A stretch of DNA of 64,000 nt from assembly GCA_947579605.1 (NCBI GenBank), contig OX388314.1, positions 18,349,982 to 18,413,981 on the forward strand. The letters run 5' to 3'. Under the pieces are notes generated by a model. It made no database searches and was not told the DNA's origin. It saw only the letters and a program-made list of their open reading frames with translations. A program made the position numbers and the translations under genes. Below are positions 23,144-36,940 of this stretch, piece by piece. The number at the start of each line of letters is the position of its first letter. The first letter of the stretch is position 1. This stretch comes from Athripsodes cinereus (taxonomy: Eukaryota > Arthropoda > Insecta > Trichoptera > Leptoceridae).

Positions 23144-26060
23144 AATAACACAGGAACCCTAGACTATAATATAAAAAATAATATTGGTGTTCAGACGACT
23201 ATGTTGGTTTGTCTATAATTATCTAGATTTTGAAACACGGTAAAATGTAATGAAGCATCGCGAGTGTAATTATTAATGTATCTACATATTTATTTCTATT
23301 GACGGTGTTCAACAAGACTAGCTTATATTGAACATCCAAATAGGTACTACGAGTATACTATTATACATAATAATATTATTATTTGACCTCTATGGAATCT
23401 GATGCAAGAATACTACATGGAGAGATATGTACTATTGTACAATGCAACTTTCTCCAATTATTATCGACTATTACAATATGTTTTAAGGTATTTTGAAACG
23501 ATTATCTTCTATTCAATATTCTATAGATGCATAACCAAAGAACTTACATACTTTAGACCCATAATGAAAAATTGGTATAATTTGTGGTTATATGTATTTT
23601 TATAGGAATATTTAAATCGGAATATTTTTATAGACACAAACTCCCACATGTTTTAGTGATCACGAATTTTTTGGAAAGAATTTTAATTAAGTTTATTGCA
23701 CAGAAAATATTTCACAACAAGAAATCTTATACCACACATTTTCAAGTCACAAAAGAAAATAGGAATATAAAACAATAATATGTATGTATATACATACATA
23801 CCTTCAAAGTTTATTCTAAACGAAGACGATTGGAACGTGTTTTCGAACGACACAAAGCAAAAGTTTCGATGAGATGAAAAACTTTATATAAGACTTTTAC
23901 TTCTTAATATTAGTACCTATGTAGATTCACATATATTTCGTTCGACGTCTGGGACTTCTTTGCAGATAGATAGGAAAAAGTTGAGATTAGTAAAAAACAT
24001 TAAGGTATATATTTAAATACAACAGTAAGGTACTTATGAAGGTTTTAGAAATATCACAATCTGAGAAATTTCTCAAAGCTACGACAGTATTTATGTATTG
24101 AAAATTATTATTCTTGGAACCACTTCGAATCATCAATATAATTGATTATCAATATTGTTCGTTCAATCAACGACAACATGAGGGATGTACCTCTAATGTA
24201 CAAATTTGTGCGATCCAGTAGTGTAATTTCAATCATATTCATGAATGTTTCAAGATGAATAATATTATTAAACTGCTATCATTTTAGTCATATCTACCAA
24301 CATAATCCCGTTTTGCTCACAATCGACAAATTCCATACATCATACTAGTCTAACAGCCTGACGCGACGTGTAAATGTGTTCAATAAATCTGTCTCTCATG
24401 AACTATTGAAAATCAATAAATTGAAGAGATTGAATAGAGAATTTCCTGATACGGAATCTTGGATATTATTATTTAGTAAATTTCTAAGTAGATACCTTCC
24501 GCGTGCAATATTTCTTGTATTATTACATTTATCCAATAAAACCAATAAACTTTGTAAGATACCATATGTTTTCACGCATTTTGACTGGCTTTAAGGATAA
24601 TTTAAATTTAACCTAATGTATTATATCAAAATCAATTTGATTTCTCTAATACTAAAATTAAATAAATACAAATTGAATTTTACCTGGCAGAAACATAGAC
24701 CTAATTACTATAAAGACTTAAAGGTTAAATAATACAAATATTTACTTCCATAAATTATTTGTTTGTAGGTCAACCATACCTCCCTTGTACTATTCTCAAA
24801 AGTCAAGAACGTATTTACGACAATTAGAGCACTACCCTTTTAAGCGATAGCCAGACTAAGGCAATTACTACATTATAGTAGAAAACACCTGTTCTATTAA
24901 GAGTGAAGTAGTTAGATTATATGTGAACAATTTCATGTATACTTCAGTTGTTTTACGGAAGACACGAACGACGTGTTAAAATAATATAAAACAATCGAAA
25001 TCAATTTGTAAGCTATTTCAAAGCATTTGACCCAATTAAGGTGAAAGAGTGAATGACCCCAAATAATAAATACATATAACAAAACAATGCAAGTAATTAT
25101 AGGTATCGGATTTATTTATATAGGCAGGTACAAACATAAACACAACAAATGAACAATAAAACACCTGAGTTCACAAAATAAATTGTACCTAACTACAATA
25201 TTAACGCAACTTATCCGGCAATTATCTGTACCCAACACACAATTTTAGCTCATTTCTGACGTGACTACCAACAACTTATATATTTATACAAAAAATTCCC
25301 TTCTACTGAAAGAATTTCTGTAGGTAAATACAACGTCAGGAACATTTTTATATAACCCGTTTCAACGAAAAATATTATTTCTCTTAATTCTTCTAGTTTC
25401 GTTATGTTTTCTGAATTTCCTTTCTGCCGAGATTACATTTTATAAATACTTGTAGAACTATTAGGTGAGCTTACAGAGAAGATGAAAGTTTAGATGAAAA
25501 TGTAAGTCAGGAAAATGGCTAAAGAAAGTAGTAAGTAGGTAATAGGTATATGCTAGAGTTCATAGCTAAATTTACTTTGAAGGTAATTTTGAATTTTTCC
25601 GGCAAAATAACAAACGAACAATCAAAATAATATATACGAAATATGGTAAACAGAAACTTCTAATGATGGTTGTTTCACCAGTATTAAAACATAAAATGAA
25701 ACAATTATAACTGATAAATTATTTATTTATGTTAATCTGATACAAAGTCACACAAAACCCCCTGACACAATAACCGAACACAATAACAATTATAATTATT
25801 GTCGAAAAATCTACCGCAAAACATACATTTGGTAATAAATTATTAACAAACTCTGGTATAATATTAATTACCTACCAGGAAACGTTCTGCCGCGTTAACT
25901 TATAAATTTGTTATATTACAAAGGAAATTTAGCACATAACATTTAATTATTTGACTCTTTTTGAATTAATATTATCTGTATACAACATTATAAGCGTGTT
26001 GTAAATGTTTTGACATCGCATATATGTATGTATGTTAGATTATTTATTTATAATTTTCCC
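23144..26060. other. AT-rich DNA, nothing recognised
   Basis: Open frames are at most 72 codons. A (GTAT)n/(ACAT)n patch occurs near 23779-23800. Confidence 0.5.
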
Positions 26061-26134
26061 TGGTTAGTTGGTCCGCTGGCTACCTCACTTGTACCATATG
26101 CCGTGACGATATAGTATGTAGAAGTAGTAGTATT
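26061..26134 (+). mobile_element. SINE-S 3' fragment
   Basis: GTTAGTTGGTCCGCTGGCTA, then ACCATATGCCGTGACGATATAG is the family's last ~55 bp, followed by an (AGT)n-like tail. Confidence 0.65.
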
Positions 26135-26520
26135 TCCCCTGCTCTTACCTATCACGGGCTAAGAGCCTATTTACGTGGTTCACATCAGCTGTGAATTTCA
26201 CAAAGAGACACGAAGGCAAGGGTTTTAATTACATCGTTAAGAAATAGAATAACAAATCACTGAATATTGAAAAGAGCCAAAACCCACCTTATAAAAGAGT
26301 TGGAAAGGACATATTGGGTGATGCTATGACTCAAGAAGGAAGATATAAAAGTGATAAAATGGTAGCCGAGAACAGGAAAAAGAACGTATTGAAAGTACCT
26401 TGTTAGATAGAATGGTGATATGAGAAATGAAGTGGATACAGTGTAACCAGAATAGGAAAAGATTATGCCCAACGTGAACCCAAAGTGGCTGTAAGAACAA
26501 AAGTAAGAAGAAGACAACTT
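26135..26520 (+). mobile_element. Possible decayed LINE 3' end
   Basis: Relatively GC-rich sequence near 26140-26215 is followed by codons reading KIMPNVNPKWL after two stops, and then an AGAAGAAG-type end near 26505. The order resembles the C terminus plus A/G-rich tail of RTE-like LINEs. The similarity is weak and could be coincidental. Confidence 0.25.
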
Positions 26521-29500
26521 CGTATCATTGTAATAAAAAATAATCATATTGTATTCATCGTATGTAATAAAACATTATGGAAACATGTGTTTGTACTTTG
26601 TTGAGATCTCAAGCGGATGTTTGATTGTGCATACACAATAGGTATTAATATAATAATCAAGTAAATAATATTTCAATACAAAACGCGGTATTAAAAGCTT
26701 GGAAGGTACACCGTGCTTTAAAATTAGTATTCAATATAATATACTATACTGTCAAATGTCATACCTAGAATATTAATCAATAGACTGCAAGAACGTGCCA
26801 TAGCAGCTACATAAGCTGTGATATAAACTACCAAATAATACCCAAAATAATAAACAGTCAATCAAACATGTAAATATATTTTATATATATAGAATGGCAA
26901 AATAAATAACGAAAGAAGTAACAAAAAGCCACATTGAGTTTATGATTTGTAAATGTAACCGATTTAAGTTTAAGATTGAGCCTAAAATAATCGAGTAAGT
27001 ACATACGAGAAATCCCTAACGATTACAAGATAAGCGACTTGATGTAAAAAAGATAGAAGAAAATTAGGTACTTTGTGAAATATAAATACTTTCAGAAGAG
27101 AGATTTTTTGTAATAAAAAAGTTCGGGAAGAATTGGAATTGCGTTAGGTTAAAATAATAAAACGTGTTTGTTATTTTAGTTTGTATGAAAAAACACACAG
27201 TGAAATAATAATACGAAAAGATGAGGGCGTAAACAAATCTGGTAGGATGAAGCAAGTGACGAGATTCAGCAGAAATCTGTCATTTTAGCAGGATTTGGCA
27301 TAGAGTAAGTAATATTACCTACTTAGTTGATCTTTGGAATTTGGCTTCATATTTTAAGCTTAGTACATTCTTAGCAGAACCTTGAGCATGTTAAAACTTG
27401 GTATATTATAATTATTATTAATGGACCTAATTTTCTAAATGAATGTGTAATACGTACATAAAAATTAACCAACAATATTTGTTCCTTTTTTCTGTTTGTA
27501 ATATTGAACAGTTTGGTTATTTTCACAAAATAATAACTAACAAAAACCTGCATTTATAAAGAGAGTTTAAATTTTACCTGTTTAAAATACGATTTATTTT
27601 TTAAAATTACTTTCTTATTTAGCAGGTTTTTTCAGGTTTATGTCGCATAATTAGCAGGATCTGAAACACAAATCTCGTCACACTAAAGATGAATCTAATC
27701 TCAAGAGGATCCGAGTATAAATATCATTATGACGTGAGTCTACTGGTATTACTGACAGCAGTAGTACGTATGATGATATAATATGCGTATGTGCCTACCT
27801 AAGGATGCTACTACTACCAGTAAGGGACACATAGGACGAGTATGACATGTGAATGCTTTCAAGTGACGGGTGGTAAAGAGATGATAAATAGATACACAAT
27901 GAAGGTGTACCTCCTGCATAAGGGAATGGTTTCATAACACACATCATGGTAATAACGATACCTATACCTACCTATGTTATGAAAACATAAAGGGGTGATT
28001 CAGTGACAGTATAAAAACGGACCGACGTTTTTTACCCTTGGTTTGTTGCTTCGCTATATTGATCCATTGATGTACGTAATAATTATGAAGACGGTACAAT
28101 TTTACGTTGCTGGTTTAATGTTTCGTTTATATTTTATAAATATCATATAAAATAAAGAAATTAATCCTATAAAATAAATAGATGATTTGCACAGAAGATC
28201 TTATTGGATTAATAATTAAAAACGTTTCAAACATAGTTTTTCAAGCATGCTCATAGCACAACTTACTACCGGTTTAAGCTATGGTAAAATAATTATTGAT
28301 CTGTTGATAATTTATTCTAAGCAATTGTATAGCTGGTTCGACAGTATAAACTATCAGTAAACCATTCTTTATACCTACAATAGGTAATATCAAGCTAGTA
28401 GTAACATCAACAGTCACAATGAAAGCAACTATATAGGTTCATTTTAATAAATAAAATATAAAAATATATTATTGAGCACTGTTTAATCTATTTATTAAAA
28501 TTAAAAATGGATTTCCACAGCGTAAACACAAAAACTCTTAAATTATTATATAGGTTCATATTATCTTCATAGTATATAAATGTAATATATTATTTCTCAG
28601 TAGGTAGACCTACGTATTATCTATCTAAGAATTAAATAACATCCAAATAATACGTACATATAACAAACGTACCAATAAAAATTGACCCGACAACGTTATT
28701 TGCTCAATGGCAAGAGTGTGTCCAGGATATTTTCTAGGGCGGCAGCAGCATAGAAAAATGTTATTAGTTTCTTTCTTTAGTACAAAATCAGGATAATATC
28801 ACATTGTTTTGATTTTAGATCCCCATCTCCTAAATACGCTCATGTGAAATGAATTAAGTAGATATATCTGTGAAAGAAAAAAAGTATGGTGTGGAAGGGT
28901 CCAAAAATCCTGAAATATCATTGAAGCACATCGTTAAGTTTAAATGTGTGGATTCCATGAAATATTTTTCTCAAGGTGCATTTATATTTGTCATTGAAAC
29001 ACACAAATAGTACATACAAGGCAATATTTTTGATAAAAATACGCCTATAGTAGTTCGAATAATTTCCATCGACGATAGTTGGCCGAAAATAACTTTATTT
29101 TTCTTACAAGATTTTCATAATACGAATTTCTTATGACAAAGATAGAGTTACGAAAATCTTAGAAAAACTGAATCTAAATAGAAGAAAACTGTTTCTACTC
29201 TGTGCTCCGAAAAGACTCGTTGAAGAGCAAAAAAGAGGAAGAAACTCGACTCATACTAGAACAATTTACTAGGTTATGAAATTTCAAATATTGACGATGC
29301 GCAAAACGAAAAAGGAAGTATTTATTTGCACATTTCAAAGAAGATTATGTCGGTACAATACTGAGATCGTATCAAACACAAAGCACGTAAGTACACGACT
29401 TATAATACAAAAATAAAAGACTTGAACAAAGAAAACCGTACTGCGTAATAGAGATCAGATCATACTCAATGACCATATTCGTGTAATACCTACATACCTA

Positions 29501-29679
29501 TATACTTAGGTAATAATACAGTCATGAGTTCATTTACACCAAAATCTACGGAGCAACAAGCAACAATAATTTCGTATCTAATAATAGTTAATGTATCTAC
29601 AAAAGTACTGGACGAGCTTTAACTCTATACACATATTTAAGTCCGTTTGTAAATACGCATGTAGGTTTATATATTAGCT
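26521..29679. other. AT-rich DNA, nothing recognised
   Basis: No element or gene identified. A 63-codon aromatic-rich minus-strand frame at 27064-27255 is typical of random AT-rich sequence. Confidence 0.5.
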
Positions 29680-29798
29680 GTTTTTCTTCTTCTTGTCTGT
29701 GTGGCCTATCAGGTCCACCCAATGTTTGCCAAATAATGACGAAAGCTTCGCAGTAATGAATTGTCCGAAAAACCTCCTCCACTCTCGTTGCTCCAATT
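29680..29798 (-). mobile_element. LINE 3' end with (AAG)n tail
   Basis: In the right frame the minus strand reads EQREWRRFFGQFITAKLSSL, then FGKHWVDLIGHTDKKKK. The 'REWRR' start resembles the '.R..WR' C-terminal motif of RTE-like reverse transcriptases, and the AAGAAGAAG run continues as the tail. Only about 35 residues remain. Confidence 0.5.
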
Positions 29799-30713
29799 CA
29801 ATCTATCATATTACGCAACTGCGATATTTGTCTTTAACCAAATAATATTGGGGCTGTACAATATTATTTGAATTGGTTCCGAGAATAAATACAGAAAAAT
29901 AGTTTATGTGAAGTCATTCCAGAAAAATGTGAGAATTTGGCTCGAACTATATAAATTGGTATGTTTCCAACTTTAGTTTAATTTAGAAACCTTTTTGATA
30001 TCTGATGACGATGACTACAGCTCTTTAAATAAAGACGAGCAACATTTTACTAAGAAGCTTTTTCGATAGGTTCCGATGTTTCAAGATACTTCATGGGTTT
30101 AATGCTGGTGTATAATACCATCGGTACAAAGATATAACGTGAACCAAGTAGGAGTAACTCTGTTCTAACTCCGGCTTATGGTTCGTTATGGTCGTCTGGT
30201 GTTGTAATTAGTTCAATGCACCTGTGATTTATGACAAATGTGAAGTGAGTACATCTCTAACATTAATTAATTCGTATATTCTTAAGAAATTGATTTTGTG
30301 GTTTAAGGTATGCAATTTTTGTTAAAAGAACAAAAAAGACTATTCATTTTTCAGAATTAAGTGTAATTGTTGATCAACCATTTTAAATGTAATGAATTAT
30401 AAATTAAATAAATTAAATATGTTTCAAAAACCACTCAAGCACAGAATATTTATTTGTAATAGATACATTAGGTATATTTGATTTCATCCGTGCATGGTAG
30501 AATCAATATATTTGTGAAGTGTGGTACACGATTTTAAAAATGATTAAATTAAAATTGATTAATCTCCGTATTGGGAAACCACACTACAAAAATGTAGATA
30601 TACGTAATAATTATTATATTATTCAAATTACAACTTACAAAACTAGTGTAGATATAATCGCCACGTAAATCTATTTAACAAGGGTGAGAAAAATAATAAA
30701 AAATAAATAATCG
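29799..30713. other. AT-rich DNA, nothing recognised
   Basis: Spacer between two LINE 3' ends of opposite orientation. No further features. Confidence 0.5.
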
Positions 30714-30975
30714 CATGTCTCAAATGGCGGTGGGCAGGTCACATGGCCAGAGATCCAGAAGATAAGTGGTCAAAGAGGGTCTTAACCTGGAAACCAAGAA
30801 CAACTACCAGGAGTGTAGGAAGACCACCACTACGATGGAGGGATGATCTGGTCAAGTACGTCGGTGTCAACTGGATGCAGAGAGCCCAAGATAGAGCGGC
30901 GTGGAAGGCGATGGAGGAGGCCTTCGTCCAGGAGTGGACGGGAGTAGGCTAGGAAGAAGAAGAAGAAGAAGAGAA
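30714..30975 (+). mobile_element. LINE 3' end (RTE-like, third family) with (GAA)n tail
   Basis: Reads WRWAGHMARDPEDKWSKRVL, then SVGRPPLRWRDDLVK, NWMQRAQDRAAWKAMEEAF and VQEWTG before a TAG. 'GRP..RW.DD', 'W...AQDR..W' and 'EAFVQ.WT' are the standard C-terminal signature of a LINE family that is very common in insects. The (GAAGAA)n tail starts within 5 bp of the stop. No stop codon interrupts the ~75-residue remnant, so it is moderately young. Reverse-transcriptase core absent. Confidence 0.85.
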
Positions 30976-33900
30976 AAATAATTAAATCGTAAAATAAATA
31001 ACGATAATTATTATTTTAATAATAAACTCGAATTCAATGTACAACAGATTTTAAAACAAGACATTGCTAAATACGACACATTGAATGGTGTCTGATAGTA
31101 ATCTTAAATATCCCATGAAAGGTAATAGTAGATAATATAATAAAATATAATACTTAACGAATTGATTTAAACATTATTATCAAGAAAATATCTCAAGCTT
31201 TGTTCTATAAGAATTTACTATGGGCACGCATTACCTCACGCATGGTACAATTTTCATACATTAATTAATATGATCAAAATACGACCGTCAAAAAATGTAC
31301 CTACTTACAAACGTATGATTAATTTAAAATATTATGAAACACTTCCTTCACATCTATGAAGTAACTATTGATACATAGTAGTAACGAATATGATGTGATA
31401 CAAATCTTAATTAACATTGAAAATTTCTCACTCTGATCGAGGTACATTCAGAATGTCTATAAACTTAAACAAACACTGCCTACTAAGGTATGAAAAACTA
31501 AGAATTAATTAGTAATTGAATAGTAATTTTCTCTTGTTATAGTTGAATAAATGTTATTAGATTTTTATGTTTTGGTTAGTAGATTACATTCGCGCTTTAG
31601 CACTTTCTGGGGGGCACAGGGTGAAAACGAATCTCCTCCATTCAGAGCGATTCTGTACGTTGGTAAAATCATTTCTTTTGATGATTTTTTTAACGCTTTA
31701 TCGTTGCCCTATGATAGGTACCGTTAAAAAGGGTTGTCCGCGTCAACGGAAAACTTACGAAAAAAACACAGTCCTCTTTTTGTCAACCATCAAATACTTA
31801 CAGTGATCAGTGACAAAAAAGCACATTTATTAAGTCTTAAAATAAGTTAAATTTATAAGTACATATTTAACAAACGTGCAATTCCCTTATTTAAGTACAT
31901 ATAGGTAAATTGTGTACCACCATATTTACAATTTTCGAAAAAACAAATAAAGCAAAAATCAATAAACCCATACAATATAACAGATAAGTGTATTATATAA
32001 TAAACATACAGTTATCTATGTTGCGGTATTCAATAAAATATGTGCGTATATATTGAATAAGAGTACACCAGGAAACAGTAGGGGGTGTAAGGGTGTGCCA
32101 TTAATTTCTATGACATCTTCATTCAAATGCCGTCCTCTTTTGTTTACTTAGAAACCTAAGCATTGTCTTGTGTGCGAAATATTTCCCATAATATAATGTG
32201 AGTGTGTTTTCCTATCTACCTATATAGGCATATCTTAATGATAAAATATTAGATCATAAAATTTATCAGGCTCGAGATAATGTTAAATCCGTAACAAAGA
32301 GACACCACTTATTAAAAAACAATTCAAAAAATTTGTTATCAAGCGAATATGTTAATATAAATTTTAAATATAATTATATGAAATAAATAGTAGAGAGAAG
32401 GAATTTTCCAAGGTCACCGATGTAGTTCAAAGAATTGTCTAATTAACTATCTATATCTTTACGCCATGTCCCTAAGAATTGTCACGTTGCCAAATAAGTA
32501 CATCTAGCTGGACTAAAAAAAAAGTTGTGAAATAATAGTCTTGAATTGGCGAGAGTTACTAGTCAATATTGGCAAGTCTTAGGTAAAGTGGTACATGATA
32601 ATATAGGTATTAAGCATAGCCAGAATAGTGTGGAGATTAGCGAACTATGATTACGTTCAAAACTGAGCGCAAGAAGGCTAGTGATTATGCTGTATCATAT
32701 ACAAAATGTTATGGCTCAATTTCCTTTTCATTCTAGACCCCACTGTCTTGTACATAGAGGTGCTTTCCTGCAACGTGTATTCCTAACGTTTTTTTGGTGG
32801 TTTTGGTGGACGACGACACGTGGACTACTAAATTTAATTCGGCAACATATTCGGTGGCATGTGGAGAAAACATCAAAGTTTTCTCTTTATCAAAAGAAGT
32901 TTTAAAGTCAGTCTTTCTACATAATATTTATTTCGCTGCAAGTGTCTATAGTAGAAACTAAGTACATAGATACGAGAACATTTTTATTAATCTTTTGATA
33001 CAATAGTAGGTACAACCTAACACACGCCAGTTAAAGCCATAAAAGTAATTCATGATAATGTATGTAATATTACAAAGTCGGTACAAAGTAGGAGGCACAA
33101 GAATTCTTGTTGTACAACAGTACAATACACATCAATCTTTTTCAATATCAAAATAAGTAAGCATTATACCAGTATGTAATAGCTAACTTCACCTAGGGCG
33201 AACATTACGCAACTCTTCATTGTACCGTGCTATGATTCCAGTATGTAGGTAATACTTATTATTGCATTGTATGCCATTGTTCTTGATTATCAAACCGGGC
33301 TTTTTAAATAATAATCATTCTCAATAGTGTACGATATACAAGTACATAATATTATACTAACAGTGAGTTGAATGTAGTGATAAATAGGAGATACATTTTT
33401 GTTGAATGTTGTTTTTGAGGCGTTGTTTTTGTTACTTATAAAATACAGTACTGTGATATTGTTTAATATGAATCTGATTTATTATATTCTTATGAAGTAA
33501 TAATTGTTAGTATCATTGAACTTATAAAAGCATATTATTATTAATACAGATACCAGTATTGTTCTTATTTCATCATGTGGGTAGAGATACAGTATTATAC
33601 TCTCTAGGTATACATATTATGATTGATTAATAAACCAATTCCATTCATTGTGTTCTAAAATTATTTAATTCAGTCGCAAGAAAATAATAGATATACCTAC
33701 CTATTAATATTCCAAAATTTAATACATATTAGTATTTCCATAAAAGAAGAATTTTCGTTAATAATCTACTAAATCACTTACAATCGATTGGATATAATGT
33801 ATAGCATCGTATGCGAATAGAATACTATAATTAAATTCTTTGGTTAAGAAATTGATATCGGAGTACATTTTTAGATTATCTCCTCTCAATGTTTCATCCG

Positions 33901-34819
33901 ATTGTTAAAACATATATTTTATTTTTTCATTATTTGAATTGAAACCAAATTTAAAATCCAAAAAAAATATAGTATAATGTGAACTTGTTAACTAATGTTA
34001 TACGTCTCAAATATTACGAATGAATAAAACTACATAATACCATTATGTTAATTATTTTTTTACAACGTGAATGAAGGTCACATACTCGTGAAGAATTATT
34101 CAAAAAATAAATAAACAGAATAAGGTAGTGAATAAAAAATCAATAGCGTAACATCATCATACAAAAACCACGTAGCCAAGCTGAACTACATAAATTTCGC
34201 TAAAAAATAACGAGCAAAAAGCATGTAAAAACAAATAGGGTTTGCAAAAAAATAACACAAAAGGAGGAATTTGTAGGTTTGGGGAATAGAAACTAATAAA
34301 TAATACCAGAGAATAAGTACCTACCTACTTAGTGTACGATGAAAGGAAGGTAACAATAGTATAGAAACACCCATACTAGGATTTCATTGTAATACAATAA
34401 AGGAAAATAGAACCAACCATAGAAACCCTTTTGACACGCGCAACAATAATTCATCAAAGATAACGGCCCATTTTTATACACTCCATTGCATAAAATAATA
34501 TATAATCTGCAAACCTATTATGTATTAAAAACAAAGTAGATAAGGCAAAACAGCAACACGCGAAAATCCAATTTAGTTTGCATATTCCTTATCTATGTAA
34601 CATGTACATAGAGGTTCGCAAAATCAATATGACAATTCACAGCACTAGACAGAAAAAATATGCCGTGTCAATGTAATAGAACCGTAAACACTTTCCTAGA
34701 ATTATAGTAAGATTAAGTTTACTTGATACTGATATGAGTTAAATAAAACATTATAAAATCAAATACAAATCTTATTATAAATTATAAATTAGATATTACT
34801 TTTTGGTCGTGTTTTAAAG
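30976..34819. other. AT-rich DNA with two unassigned less-AT patches
   Basis: Two short patches stand out in base composition: 31580-31660 (contains CTTTCTGGGGGGCACAGGG) and 32735-32865 (contains GGTGGACGACGACACGTGG). Each sits in a 74-79 codon open frame with no motif I can name. They may be remnants of elements. Confidence 0.35.
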
Positions 34820-34917
34820 ATAACAATTTCAAGAGGACAATGTTCATGTACATAACATGCAGTTAGTTTGCTGGATACCCTATTTGTGGGATTTGTCGTG
34901 ATGGTATAGTAGTAGAT
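34820..34917 (+). mobile_element. SINE-S 3' half
   Basis: Contains GAGGACAATGTTCATG, ACATGCAGTTAGTTTGCTGG, CCCTATTTGTGGGATTTGTC and GTGATGGTATAGTAGTAG. Same strand as most other copies. Confidence 0.65.
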
Positions 34918-34925
34918 ATAAAATA

Positions 34926-35032
34926 ATACTACAATGCACTTATGTAACTTGATTATATATAAATCGCGATCGATTTCAGCGAACGGTATACTGAAATTAT
35001 ATAATCAAGTAACACAAGTGCATTATAGGATA
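34926..35032. repeat. Inverted repeat, ~35-bp arms
   Basis: The left arm has ACAATGCACTTATG and ACTTGATTATATA. The right arm reversed has ATAATGCACTTGTG and ACTTGATTATATA. The ~36-bp loop holds ATCGCGATCGAT. It starts directly after a SINE-S tail. Confidence 0.55.
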
Positions 35033-36739
35033 CTTATTTAAAAACATTCAAAATGTCTCAAAACTATTACATACTTAGTTAATCTTTCAAAAATAGATGA
35101 TATAACATAATCCTTCTATAAAACAGTATTTGGTTTAAATTATGAAAAATTATGGAGGAAATATAGAAAATTAATATAAATTTGAATTGATGGAAAAATC
35201 CTTCTAACATGAATCTAGAAGAAGCTTAGAAGTAATATAAAGAATGGGATTCAAGAAAAGAATTCATATGTATTTATTTTTCTGTCAATCATCCTAAATC
35301 TTTGTGATACAGGTCATTCTTCTAACAGAACAATAGAAAATATAAAAATAAATCAAAATCATTCTGGACACGAAGATAAAATCTTTTCAGAACAAGTAGC
35401 AACTAACCGAAATATAAAATTCATTTCGTATTATGAGATATTATTATCTACGAGGAAAAAATTTAAACTATTTGAGTGAACAAATAACAAATACATATTC
35501 AAGACTGTATCGTGAACACTTGGATCGTCTTGTATACTACAGAATAAATAATACGAAGTATTGTACATAAGAATGTGATTTGATGGATTGAGGATGATCA
35601 TGTAGGTACCTAGCTAATAAAATTGGTACTTGTTTGTTGGAATTTCATATATTATGTACCAACAACAATCTGTGTTACAACAGGTGTTCGAAATAAAAAT
35701 AATGTGGGTAAATTTAATGTATATCTCAACATTTTATTGTGATTAGCTTATTCAATATTATTATAATTATATATGAATAAATAGAAATGGTAATATATAA
35801 TTAACGGCTATTAATATTAAAACAAACAATGAGGCCAATTATGCAGAATCACAATGCAGGCAATTTGACAGTATTGATAACTGTTTACTCAGCGTATTGT
35901 CAGGCTGTTATTAACTAAATTATAATATTCATGCAATCAGAATAGTTTATACAAATAAATAAATGGAATAATATTTTCTTGTGTGGTAATTAAAAGTTTC
36001 ACCTAAATTCTGTTTAGGTAATTCGATCAATTTGAAGTCTGAAAACAATATATTAGCGAGTCAACATATTCTATGATATATTTTGTTACTGGCGCACAAT
36101 TCAGGTTGAAATATTATGTATTTAAAATTTAAATAAATATAATTAGTTTTTTTTAGAAAAGTAGTGATTCAAAATGGATGTTAATCTTCATATATAAAGT
36201 GTATATGTACATGATAGAAATACCTTTAACTTTGTGGACTGTAATAACAAAAATATATGGATTTGAGAATAAAGATAGATTCTAGCCTATAGTCTATTAT
36301 ACTGAATAATCTGAATCAACCAAATAAATGATAGGGAATGTGACCCCATTAATAAAATGATATCCATCATCAAACTGTTCAAAAGAAGAACATTTTAAAG
36401 TCCTTAGGGAGTAAATGTACCTGTACAATCATTATAAATAGATAGTTTGGGAATACAACATACCCAGTATGTATTTCAATATTTCTATACACACCAAATG
36501 ATGGACAGGTCATTTGAATAAACTAGTCATTATCAACATCACTGATGACTGATGACACGCAGGTTTTATTATACCTATTATCATTTATATAAACATACTA
36601 TAATAATAATCAGAACAAACTTTCTGAATTCAACAATGTTATGTCATACAACATATTATTTACATTTGTTCCGAGATTGTATAGAGAAACATAAAGTTGA
36701 TATTTTCAACCGACGGTACTTGGTGGAAATTCATGTTGA
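35033..36739. other. AT-rich DNA, nothing recognised
   Basis: No gene or element identified between the two inverted repeats. Confidence 0.5.
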
Positions 36740-36940
36740 ATTAATTAAAATAAAACACTTATTTGTAGTATATCCACGGTGACTTTTTATTGGACGCGAG
36801 CCGGCTTTCAAGAGCTTCCGCTCTCATCATCAGGCTTTTCGCCAGCCTGATGATGAGAGCGGAAGCTCTTGAAAGCCGGCTCGCGTCCAATAAAAAGTCA
36901 CCGTGGATATACTACAAATAAGTGTTTTATTTTAATTAAT
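36740..36940. repeat. Perfect 201-bp palindrome (96-bp arms, 9-base loop)
   Basis: Arms 36740-36835 and 36845-36940 are exact reverse complements, and identity stops abruptly on both sides (AATTAAT followed by different bases). Each arm contains CTGATGATGAGAGCGG, a GAGAGC/GCTCTT stem with a GGAA loop, GAAAGCCGGCTCGCGTC and CAATAAAAAGT. That order (CTGATGA, stem, GAAA, GTC, poly(A)-signal-like AATAAA) resembles terminal repeats of Penelope-like elements that carry hammerhead-type ribozymes, but the core is not canonical. Perfect identity means a recent origin or an assembly inversion artefact. Confidence 0.9.

Noticed and set aside
26257..26547. 96-codon hydrophobic minus-strand frame resembling a membrane protein
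   Set aside because: It is antisense to a purine-rich stretch that better fits a decayed LINE end; Phe/Tyr/Ser richness follows from base composition.
36740..36940. Confident hammerhead ribozyme call
   Set aside because: The base pairs around GAAA and the cleavage-site GTC do not fit the canonical three-stem core; kept only as a hypothesis.
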